Source of the DNA: JBKBRC01 sp046292345
GTDB taxonomy: Bacteria > Bacteroidota > Rhodothermia > Rhodothermales > Rubricoccaceae
Assembly: GCA_046292345.1 (NCBI GenBank)
Contig: JBKBRC010000034.1
Coordinates: 1 to 25,371, forward strand
Direction of reading: 5' to 3'
DNA: 25,371 nt
Within the stretch, counting starts at the first letter, position 1; each line of letters begins with the position of its first letter. The position numbers and the translations under genes were made by a program. This document shows, in pieces, positions 7,369 through 15,200 of the stretch. Under the pieces are notes generated by a model that saw only the letters and a list, made by a program, of their open reading frames with translations, made no database searches and was not told the DNA's origin.

Positions 7369-8103
7369 GTGCGCGAGGTCAACAACGCCTTCTACGACGA
7401 CCTGGGCGCGCGCTGGTTCGAGGGCGACGACCACGCGATCGCGCTGCTGCGCGCCGAGAGCCGTATAAAGATCGCCTACGTGCGCGAGGTGTTCGCGCGC
7501 GAGGGGCTCGGCGCGGGCACGTCGGTGCTGGACGTTGCCTGCGGCGCGGGCCTCGTCTCGCTTCCTCTGGCCCGCTTGGGCTACCGCGTGACCGGCCTCG
7601 ACCTGGCCGAGGGCGCCATCGCCGAGGCGCAGCGCCGCGCGCCCGAGGGCGCGCGCTACCGCGTCGGTGATGCCTATGCCACGGGCGAGCCAGACGCGGC
7701 CCACGACGCGGTGCTGCTCATGGACATGCTCGAGCACGTCGAGCGCCCGGACGACGTGCTCGCCGAGGCCGCGCGCGTCGTCCGTCCGGGCGGGCTCGTG
7801 CTCTACCACACGTTCAACCAGACGCCGGCGGCGTGGCTGCTCGCCATCCACGGCATCCGCGTCGTCGCGCGGGACACCCCGCCGGACCTCCACGTCTACC
7901 GCCTCTTCCTCCCGCCCGACCGCCTCGCGGCCATGGCCGCCGCCGCCGGGCTCGACGCGCGCGAGACGCGCGGTGTCCGGCCTGTCCTCGACGGCGCCTT
8001 CTGGCGTTCGGTGCGCCGGCGGCGCGTCGACCCGGCCTTCCGGTTCGCGCACACGCGCGCGCTCGCGGTCGGGTACTGCGGCTACGCGGCGCGCGTGCGC
8101 TGA
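7369..8103 (+). CDS. UbiG-like SAM-dependent methyltransferase partner of the PKS
   Basis: The 244-residue class I methyltransferase starts at GTG 7369, two bases after the PKS stop. The N-terminus NNAFYDDLGARWFEGDDHAIALLRAESRIK resembles UbiG (3-demethylubiquinone O-methyltransferase). The SAM-binding motif I is VLDVACGAG at residues 53-61, followed by GLDLAEGAI (motif post-I acidic Asp), MLEHVERPDD and VVRPGGLVLYHTFN. UbiG-type enzymes O-methylate phenolic hydroxyls, which fits a polyketide phenol or pyrone made by the upstream gene. A genuine role in quinone synthesis is the alternative, but no ubiquinone gene is near and Bacteroidota normally use menaquinone. The gene ends just before the minisatellite and gap region; no further member of a cluster is visible. 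Confidence 0.88.
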   Translation: MREVNNAFYDDLGARWFEGDDHAIALLRAESRIKIAYVREVFAREGLGAGTSVLDVACGAGLVSLPLARLGYRVTGLDLAEGAIAEAQRRAPEGARYRVGDAYATGEPDAAHDAVLLMDMLEHVERPDDVLAEAARVVRPGGLVLYHTFNQTPAAWLLAIHGIRVVARDTPPDLHVYRLFLPPDRLAAMAAAAGLDARETRGVRPVLDGAFWRSVRRRRVDPAFRFAHTRALAVGYCGYAARVR

Positions 8104-8112
8104 GGAGAACCT

Positions 8113-8233
8113 TGCCGGCAGGCGAGAGCACGCCGCCGGGGTGAACCCGGGGCGCGGTCGGGCGTGGCAGGGGCGCTCCTGTCAACCGCCCTCCATCCTG
8201 TCAACCGCCCTCCATCCTGTCAACCGCCCTCCA
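8113..8233. repeat. 121-bp segment duplicated across the assembly gap (left copy)
   Basis: Bases 8113-8233 are identical to 8334-8454 on the other side of the N gap. The segment holds a 67-bp unique part and then three 19-bp repeat units (8180-8233, the last cut by the Ns). This is best explained by two contig ends that both contain the same DNA, not by a biological duplication. Confidence 0.85.
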
Positions 8234-8333
8234 NNNNNNNNNNNNNNNNNNNNNNNNNNNNNNNNNNNNNNNNNNNNNNNNNNNNNNNNNNNNNNNNNNN
8301 NNNNNNNNNNNNNNNNNNNNNNNNNNNNNNNNN
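8234..8333. other. Assembly gap of exactly 100 N
   Basis: One hundred N, the usual filler for a gap of unknown size. It interrupts the spacer between the methyltransferase and hydrolase genes inside a 19-bp minisatellite. The 416 bp between those genes (8104-8519) contain no convincing gene; frames running through it only translate the repeats. Confidence 0.99.
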
Positions 8334-8400
8334 TGCCGGCAGGCGAGAGCACGCCGCCGGGGTGAACCCGGGGCGCGGTCGGGCGTGGCAGGGGCGCTCC

Positions 8401-8511
8401 TGTCAACCGCCCTCCATCCTGTCAACCGCCCTCCATCCTGTCAACCGCCCTCCATCCTGTCAACCGCCCTCCATCCTGTCAACCGCCCTCCATCCTGTCA
8501 ACCGCCCTCCA
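8401..8511. repeat. 19-bp tandem minisatellite, about six copies
   Basis: Units of TGTCAACCGCCCTCCATCC start at 8401, 8420, 8439, 8458, 8477 and 8496 (the last shortened to 16 nt) and are otherwise identical. The array ends nine bases before the ATG of the hydrolase gene, so it occupies the position of that gene's 5' untranslated region. On the minus strand every unit contains TTGACA, the sigma-70 -35 consensus. The true copy number is uncertain because the array is next to the gap. Confidence 0.95.
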
Positions 8512-8519
8512 CCCAGCTC

Positions 8520-9506
8520 ATGGCCCTGCTCCGTCTCGTCGCCCCGCTTGTGGCGCTGTGGTTTCTCAGCGGCTGCGTGGCGCTCGAGTCCGTCGCGCTG
8601 CGCACGGTCTATACGCGCGCTGCACTGCCCGACGCCAATATCCGCCGCGACCTCGCCTACGTGGACGGTCCCGAAGCCGACGCTGCCAAGCACCGTCTGG
8701 ACCTCTTCCTCCCGCTCGCGGACTCGGTGCGCGCGCGGCCCTTCCCGACGGTCGTGTACGTTCACGGTGGGGGATGGACCGAGGGCGACCGCGGCCTGAC
8801 CTTCGGCGGGCAGGACATCTACGGCAACATCGGGCGCTTCCTCGCCGCGCGCGGCATCGGGGCGGCCGTCATCAGCTACCGGCTCCAGCCGGGCGCGCGC
8901 TGGAACGAGCAGGTGGACGACGTCGCGCGTGCGGTGGCCTTCGTGCACCGTGAGATCGGCGCCTACGGCGGCAACCCGCGCGGGATCGTGCTGATGGGCC
9001 ACTCGGCGGGCGCGCAGCTCGCCGCCCACGCCGCGCTCAACCGCGCCGCGCTCGAGGCGCGCGGCGTGCCGCCCGAGGCCATCTGCGGTGCCATATCCGT
9101 CAGCGGCGCCGGTCTCGATCTTACCGACCGCCGCACGTTCGAGCTGCGCCGCAACTTCGACTACTTCGCGCGGCGCTTCGGGCCGCCCGGCGGGCCGCCC
9201 GGCGGAGGAGCCTGGCCAGACGTGCCTCCGCCTGCGCCCTATCCGTGGCAGCGTGAGGCCTCGCCTGCGACGTACGCCCGCCCGGACGCGCCGCCGTACC
9301 TCATCATCCACGCCGAGGGGGAGGGGCCGCAGTTCGCGCGGCAGGCGGAGGTCTTCGCCGCTGCGCTCGGCGCGGCCGGCGCGGGCGCCGAGCAGGTCGT
9401 GCAGCCGGGCAGCAGCCACACGCGCATCCTGGCTGCGCTCAGCCGCCCAGACCGTGTGGCGGGCGCCTCGGTGCTGCGCTTCGTCCGTTCCCTCTCCTGC
9501 TCCTGA
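8520..9506 (+). CDS. Alpha/beta hydrolase (carboxylesterase-like) lipoprotein
   Basis: The 328 residues start at ATG 8520, right after the minisatellite; the same frame is open further upstream but only encodes repeat. The leader ends in the lipobox FLSGC (Cys 19), so the enzyme is probably membrane-anchored outside the cytoplasm. The fold is that of the BD-FAE/hormone-sensitive-lipase group: oxyanion-hole HGGGW at 82-86, nucleophile elbow GHSAG at 160-164 (Ser162) and a likely catalytic His300 in SSHTRI. The usual Asp in the 'H.G..D' strand is not evident: the segment reads YLIIHAEGEGPQF, so Glu267 or Glu269 may serve. Residues 221-230 are a Gly/Pro run (GPPGGPPGGG). The substrate is presumably a carboxylic ester; it cannot be named. 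Confidence 0.88.
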   Translation: MALLRLVAPLVALWFLSGCVALESVALRTVYTRAALPDANIRRDLAYVDGPEADAAKHRLDLFLPLADSVRARPFPTVVYVHGGGWTEGDRGLTFGGQDIYGNIGRFLAARGIGAAVISYRLQPGARWNEQVDDVARAVAFVHREIGAYGGNPRGIVLMGHSAGAQLAAHAALNRAALEARGVPPEAICGAISVSGAGLDLTDRRTFELRRNFDYFARRFGPPGGPPGGGAWPDVPPPAPYPWQREASPATYARPDAPPYLIIHAEGEGPQFARQAEVFAAALGAAGAGAEQVVQPGSSHTRILAALSRPDRVAGASVLRFVRSLSCS

Positions 9507-9523
9507 GGCCGCGCTACAAGGAA

Positions 9524-9551
9524 GCCCGGCGTGCGCTGGAGCACGCCGGGC
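9524..9551. terminator. Perfect 11-bp hairpin after the hydrolase gene
   Basis: Arms GCCCGGCGTGC (9524-9534) and GCACGCCGGGC (9541-9551) enclose a 6-nt loop. It lies 17 bp after the hydrolase stop and before the 3' end of the minus-strand small membrane gene, so it may terminate both. There is no T-tract. A weaker 6-bp hairpin (9562-9576) sits beside it. Confidence 0.75.
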
Positions 9552-9597
9552 AATGCGCCTCGAGGCGGTGCGCCTCAGAGGGTCGTAAGGCTCGCGC

Positions 9598-9744
9598 TCA
9601 CATGCGCGCGAAGGCGATGATCGCCGCGATGACGCCGAGGGCGATCATGAGCATGAACAGGTACAGCTCGAGCGGGCTGGAGCCTCGGGGCGTGCGCTGA
9701 GGCGCGCCCGTGGCGCGCGTCGGCGTCGGAAGGGTAGCGGGCAT
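9598..9744 (-). CDS. Small single-span membrane protein, hypothetical
   Basis: This is a 48-residue frame from ATG 9744. The first 24 residues are Pro/Thr/Arg-rich and presumably cytoplasmic. A hydrophobic segment follows (LELYLFMLMIALGVIAAIIAF, about residues 26-46) and the protein ends ARM. A single transmembrane helix at the extreme C-terminus resembles a tail-anchored protein. The frame can extend to GTG 9780, but the ATG gives a simpler protein. It is not similar to anything I can name. Support comes from the clean hydrophobic helix and from the gene fitting exactly between a terminator-like hairpin and the next gene. No partner is implied by context. Confidence 0.5.
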   Translation of the reverse strand: MPATLPTPTRATGAPQRTPRGSSPLELYLFMLMIALGVIAAIIAFARM

Positions 9745-9849
9745 GAGGATGCCGGGACGGCAGCTGGCGTGAGGCCGCACACCGGCGCGAAGCGCCGGGC
9801 GGCAAAGGAAACAAGCGGACGAAAGCGCCTCCGGGGAGGCCTTCCGGGC

Positions 9850-10230
9850 TCAATTCCGGTACACGCAGAGCTGGCGGCAGCGCGCGAGCGCGCTCAGCGC
9901 GCGCACCTGCGGGGGCGTAGCGTCGAGCCGCCGGGGAGCCTCGCCGGCGAGCGTCAGGAGACGCCCGGGCAGAGCTTCGCATCCACTGCCGGAGAGGCGC
10001 TCCTCCAGCATAAGGCGGACGGTCTCGGCCGGGTGGGGCGGGAGACGGCCCGCGTTCCACGGCGCTATGCGGAGCGGCGCAGCCGCTTCACCCGTGGCGG
10101 CTGCCTCGCCCGTGGCGTTCTGCGAAGGCAGGGCTCCGGGCGTTCCGCCCACCGCCGCCCGGGGCGGTGCCGAGGCCACGAAGCCGGCTACCAGGAGCGT
10201 GGCAAGCAGGGCAAAGCGTGGGCGAGGCAT
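9850..10230 (-). CDS. Secreted hypothetical protein
   Basis: The 126-residue protein from ATG 10230 has a Sec-type signal peptide (MPRPRFALLATLLVAGFVASAPPRA, cleavage near residue 25). A GTG at 10248 would add six residues. The mature part has a low-complexity stretch with ATGEAA twice, then a probable helical region (ETVRLMLEERLSGSGCEALPGRLLTLAGEA) and a C-terminal CRQLC pair that could form a disulphide with the upstream Cys. No family is recognised. The gene lies 114 bp downstream of recD on the same strand. That spacer is visibly less GC-rich than its surroundings and may carry this gene's own promoter. Confidence 0.6.
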   Translation of the reverse strand: MPRPRFALLATLLVAGFVASAPPRAAVGGTPGALPSQNATGEAAATGEAAAPLRIAPWNAGRLPPHPAETVRLMLEERLSGSGCEALPGRLLTLAGEAPRRLDATPPQVRALSALARCRQLCVYRN

Positions 10231-10344
10231 CGGGCAGCGGAAGCGCACGGAGTGGGTACGCGTGCGCCTGGCGGGCGGTTGCGGCGTCGATGTTACGGTT
10301 GAGGCAGACTATGCGCATGCCTTCGGGACTGAAAACTTCTCCGC

Positions 10345-12267
10345 TCATGCTGCGGACGCCGCGGCGGCCTGCCGCAGCATCGCGCCGAGGCCGGAGCGGC
10401 GCAGAGTGGGCCGCGCGGCGGCGGCGGCGGCGGCCGTCGCCTCCCCGAAGAGCGTCACGGCCATGCGAGCACGCGTGACGGCGGTGTAGAGCAACTCGCG
10501 CGAGACGAGCTCCGCGCCGGCCTCGCCAGGGGCGGGCAGCACGACGCCCACGCGGTCGTACTCGGAGCCCTGGCTCTTGTGGATCGTCAGCGCCCACGCG
10601 CTCTCGGTTGCGCGGAGGCGCGCGTGGGGGATGCGCCGCACGGGTGTGCCGGGCGTCTCGGGCGGGAAGCAGACCACGCGCTCGGCGCCGCTGCGCCAGC
10701 ACACGCCAATGTCGCCGTTGGCGAGCCCGAGCGCGTCGTCGTTGGCCGTCACGAGGAGCGGGCGACCGTCGTAGAACGGCTCGCCGCTGCGCCACGGCGC
10801 GGGGGGGATGAGCCCCTCGGCGCGGAGCGCCTGCTCGAGCGCCTGTCCGAGTCCCTCGACGCCACGCGGGCCGCGCCGGAGGGCTGCGAGCAGGCCTTGG
10901 CGCCCGAGGAGCCCGAGCGCTTCTTCGGGCGAGGCCGCGCGCACGATGTCCCGCGCGTGCGGCAGCATCCATGCGACGGCTTCGCGCTCGGAGGCAAGCG
11001 CGGCGCCGGGACGGGCGGGATCGGCCAGGACGGCGCGCACGGCCCCGGCGTCCCCTGCGCGGAACGCGCGCGCGAGCGCGCCCACGTCCGACGCGGCGTC
11101 GAAGCGGCGGCTCTGGGTCAGCGTCACGACGGCTCCGGCGAGCGGCCCCTCGTCCGGGCTCGGAGGAGGCGCCTCGGGGAGGGCGAGCGCGAAGGGGGCG
11201 CAGGCCCGCCGCAGGCGCGCGTTCGGTGCGGTGCCGCCGGCGCGGCAGAGGTCCCCGAAGACGGCTCCTGCCTCGACGCTCGGCAACTGGTCGGGGTCGC
11301 CGAGGACAACCAGGCGCGCGTCGTCGGTGATGGCCTCCAGGAGCGCGTCGAAGAGCGGCAGGTCGATCATCGAGCCTTCGTCGACGAGCACGAGGTCGTG
11401 GGGAAGCGGGTTGCGCGCGTCGTGGCGGAAGCCGCGGTCCGGGACGTAGCCGAGCAGGCGGTGCAGCGTGGTGGCCTCGGTGGGCACGGGCGCGGCGAGC
11501 TCGGGAGGCAGACGGGCGCGTCCCTGGGCCAGGCTCTCCGAGAGGCGGCGCGCGGCCTTGCCCGTCGGCGCGGCGAGCGCGACGCGCAGCGTGGGCGTCT
11601 GCGCGAGCAGCAGAGCGAGCAGGCGCGTGGCCGTGTGCGTCTTGCCCGTGCCCGGCCCGCCCGCCACGAGCGTGAGCCGTCCGCTGAGTGCGGCCGCCAC
11701 CGCGACGGCCTGCCAGTCCGGGGCGCCGTCCGGCCGTGGCGGGAACAGGCTCGCAAACGTGCGCCCGATCTCGGGCGCCGGTGCGGCCTCTTCGGGGGCC
11801 CTGAGGCGTCTGGAGACAGCGGTGGCGACGCGGGCCTCGGCGTGGTGGAGGCGAGCGAGGGCGAGCGTGCCCGCGTCTGTGAGGACGAGCGGGAGGGCCG
11901 CCTCGGGGGGGCCTGCGACGGGGCTGGCCTCGAGCGCAGCGCGCCAGGCGGCGGCGTCCGGCAGGAGAAGCCGCGGTTCGTCGTCGTGGCCGGGAAACGG
12001 GAGGCCGGCCCACTCCTCGAGCGCGACGAGGCTGTGGCCGTCGGCGCGCCGGGCCGAAACGAGCGCGGCGGCCATGGCGACGCTGCGAGCACGTGCCAGG
12101 CGCTCTGGCGGGAGCCCGGCATTGCCCGGGGCAGCCGCGGCCTCCGCCGTATCCGCGAGGTCGTGCGCGGCGAGCAAGCGGGCGAGGGCCAGATCGATCG
12201 GGCACACCTCGTCGCTTTCGGCGAGCCGGTCGAGCATGGTCTCGAGCGGGGGCGGGAGGGCGCGCAT
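10345..12267 (-). CDS. recD: RecBCD subunit alpha, RecD helicase
   Basis: The 640-residue protein (E. coli RecD is 608) is the 5'-3' SF1 helicase of the RecBCD double-strand-break repair complex. It has an N-terminal RecD domain (about 1-170), Walker A GGPGTGKT at 203-210, APTGKAARRL (motif Ia) near 233, Walker B VDEGSM at 295-300, GDPDQLPSV (motif III) near 325, and a C-terminal UvrD_C2 block with TIHKSQGSEYDRV and LLYTAVTRAR. The Walker B tail DEGSM differs slightly from the usual DEASM. The start ATG 12267 overlaps the recB stop by one base (TGATG on the minus strand), so translation is probably coupled. An Ala-rich tail ends the protein. Length and context separate it from RecD2, which stands alone and has a longer N-terminus. 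Confidence 0.96.
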   Translation of the reverse strand: MRALPPPLETMLDRLAESDEVCPIDLALARLLAAHDLADTAEAAAAPGNAGLPPERLARARSVAMAAALVSARRADGHSLVALEEWAGLPFPGHDDEPRLLLPDAAAWRAALEASPVAGPPEAALPLVLTDAGTLALARLHHAEARVATAVSRRLRAPEEAAPAPEIGRTFASLFPPRPDGAPDWQAVAVAAALSGRLTLVAGGPGTGKTHTATRLLALLLAQTPTLRVALAAPTGKAARRLSESLAQGRARLPPELAAPVPTEATTLHRLLGYVPDRGFRHDARNPLPHDLVLVDEGSMIDLPLFDALLEAITDDARLVVLGDPDQLPSVEAGAVFGDLCRAGGTAPNARLRRACAPFALALPEAPPPSPDEGPLAGAVVTLTQSRRFDAASDVGALARAFRAGDAGAVRAVLADPARPGAALASEREAVAWMLPHARDIVRAASPEEALGLLGRQGLLAALRRGPRGVEGLGQALEQALRAEGLIPPAPWRSGEPFYDGRPLLVTANDDALGLANGDIGVCWRSGAERVVCFPPETPGTPVRRIPHARLRATESAWALTIHKSQGSEYDRVGVVLPAPGEAGAELVSRELLYTAVTRARMAVTLFGEATAAAAAAARPTLRRSGLGAMLRQAAAASAA

Positions 12268-15200
12268 CAGTTGGGGCCGAGCAGGTGGTCGAGCGCGTCG
12301 ACGAGCGCGGCGGGCGGCCGCGTAGCGTGCACGCCGGCCGGCACGCCACCGCCCGCGGGGCCTCCGAGGCCGCGCAGGAAGATCCAGGCCGTCCCGGCCA
12401 GGTGCGTGTCGCAGGCGTAGCGCGCGCCGAGGCGTGTGCGCAGGAAGCGGTGCAGCGCAACCGTGTAGAGTAGCGCCTGGAGCGTGTAGTGGTGCGCGTC
12501 CATGGCCTGCTGGAGCGCCTCCGGGGCGTAGTGGGCCGCTGTCGGCCCGAGCAGGTTGGACTTCCAGTCCACGATCAGCCAGCGGTCTTCGTGCGACACG
12601 AGCAGGTCGGCGGTGCCGCTGAGATAGCCGTCCGCGCCGGGCAACTCGAGCGTCTCGAGCAGCGATGCGTAGCGCGCGAGAGGCCCCTCGCCGGCGTGCT
12701 CTGCGACGCACGCGGCGAGCGCGCCGGCCGTCACGCGCCCGATCGGGAGCACGAAGCGCCACTCGGAGAAGAGGTGTGCCGGGTTGGCTTGGGCGAGCGT
12801 CGTGCCGAGACCGGGGAGCGGGAGCGCGGCCAGGCGTTCGAGTAGCTCCGCCGTGAGATCGGCCCGCGCCGACGCCTCGCGCGTGGCGAGCGCGTAGCGC
12901 CTCAGGGTGGCGCGGACGCGCTCGAGCAGCCGCGCGCGCGCGGCGTCCTGGAGAGGCGCCTCGTGCTCGCCGGTGCCTGGCGAGCCGGCGGATTCGCCCG
13001 GAGGGGCGAGGTCCGGGAAGTGAGTGTGCTCAAGCACGTCGTGGAAGTAGCGCCCGGCAAGCGCGCCGGCCGGGAAGGTCGCCATGGCACGGGTGAAGGC
13101 GTCGTCCCGCGTAGCCGGAGCCCCGACGGAGTCTGGCAGCCCCGGGAGCACGGGCAACTCCGCCGTGGTGGGCTCGTCGAGGGCGTGGCTGCTAGAGGTT
13201 CGGGCTACCCACGCCGAGAAGCTCGCCGGCCGCCGTCGTCCGTCGAAGCACGTCTTTACGTGTGGCGGGAGCACGCGGGGGGTGAGCGTGTTCCGCGTAG
13301 CACGGGGCTCGGGAGCACGGATTGCGCCCTCCGCCTCGGGGAGGGGCTCGGTTGTCATGCAACCCGGGTGCGCGGCGCAGAGCGCCTCGAGCCTGCTCTC
13401 CAAAAAGGTCACGTTTCCGGTGGCGCTCTCGCGAGCAGCCCTTATCCAGTCCGAGAGCGAGGCGCGCGCGTCCAGGGCGCTCGTGTCGGCGAGCAGGAGG
13501 TAGCCGAGAGCGGACTCGTTCAGCCCCCTGGACTCGGGCGCGGCGACGTAGCAGCGTTCCTCGGCGCGCGTGAGCCCGACGTACGCCAGGCGCAGGTCCT
13601 CGGCCGTTTCCTCATCGAGCGCCTGCTGCTGGAAGCGCGGGAAATCGGCGTGGCTGGCGTCGTAGGCGTAGACCGTGCGGTCGCCTTGGCGAGCGAGAAG
13701 GGCCGAGCTGCGCTGGGTCTGCTCGCTCGGGCCGCGCCAGAGGTAGGGCAGGAACACGACCGGGTACTGGAGGCCCTTGCTACCGTGGACCGTGACGATC
13801 TGCACGGCGCGGGCGTCGCTCTCGAGGCGGAGCTCGGCGCGGTCGCGCGAGCGGAAGGTCTGCGTCTTGCGCTCGGTGAGCCAGCGGAGCAGCGTCTCGG
13901 GCGCGCGCTGCTGCGTGCTCTCGGCCTCGTGCAGCAGTTCGAGCCCGTGGCGGAGGTTGGTGAGGCGCCGCTCGGCATCAGGGAAGGCCTGGAGGCGTGC
14001 GTACGTGCCCTGCTCCTGGAAGAAGGTCGAGAGTGCCCGCAGCACGCCGTGCCGGCGCCAGGCGAGGAGCGCCTCGCGGACGGCCGTGCGCGCGGCGGCG
14101 TAGCGCTGCTCGTCGGGCGGCGAGGGCGGCCGGGCGGCGAGGTCGAGCGGGGCGACGCGCGCGATGTCCTCGGCCGTCCATCCCCAGAGCGTTGTGGCGA
14201 GCGCGGCGCGGAGGTAGCGGTCCTCGTTCGGCCGGGCGAAGGCGCGCAGGAGCGTCTCGAGGTCTGCCAGCTCGCGGCTGTCGCGCACGTCGCCGGCAGT
14301 GCCGATGACGGAGGGGATGCCGGCCTCGCGGAGGCGGGTCTGGATGGTTCGCGCCTGCCGGTTGGTGCGCACGAGCACCGCGATGTCCGCGGGGCGTGCG
14401 GGGCGCTCGCGCGGCGTGCCGGGCCAGAGGGCGTCGCCGCGCGCGAGCATCCGCGCGATGGCTGCGACCGTGGCCTTCTCCACGAGGGTGTCGGTGTTGG
14501 CTTTCCCGCGCAGCCCGCCGTTGTCGGGCCTTGGCAGCGTCCACCACACGAGTGCCGGGGGGGCGTCGGGGGCCGCCTCGCGCGCGGCGGCGGCCTGCAC
14601 GAACGGGATGTCCTCGAACAGGAAGGGTCGCCGCGGGCCCGCGAAGAGCGCGTTAACCGCCCCGACGAGCGCGCCCGTGCTGCGGAAGTTGGTGGCGAGC
14701 GTGAAGCGGCGGTCGGCTTCGCGACGCGCCTCGAGGTAGACGTGGAGGTCCGCCCCGCGAAAGCGGTAGATGGCCTGCTTGGGGTCGCCGATGAGGTAGA
14801 GCGGCCGCCCCTCGAAGGCGCGGCGGAAGATGGCGTACTGGCGCGCGTCAGTATCCTGGAATTCGTCGATGAGCGCGAACGAGAAGCGCTCGGCCAACGC
14901 GCGTGCCAGCGCGGGGCCGGTATCGGGGGAGAGGAGCGCGTCGTGCAGGCGCGTGATGAGGTCGTCGAGCGAAAGCACGCCCCGGCGCTGACGCAGGCGT
15001 GCGCGGCGGCGGGCGGTGTCTTCGATCAGGTGCCGCGCGAGGCTCGTGCGCACGCCGTGCAGGGCCCGCGCGGCCTCGGCGGCCCGGACGAGCGCCGGAT
15101 GCGTGAGGAGCGCCTCGGTGGCGGCATGGTTGCCTTTCTTCTTGTGCGCCCCGGCCCGTATGGCCTCGGGCGTACACGCCTCGAGCGAAGAGAGGTCGCG

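Noticed and set aside
8180..8511. Could the regular repeats be a CRISPR array?
   Set aside because: The 19-bp units are directly adjacent with no variable spacers, and no cas gene is present.
8164..8519. Open frames through the 19-bp repeat and the N gap (repeats of HPVNRPPSCQPPS)
   Set aside because: They translate the minisatellite and Ns only; the hydrolase lipoprotein signal starts at ATG 8520 after the array.
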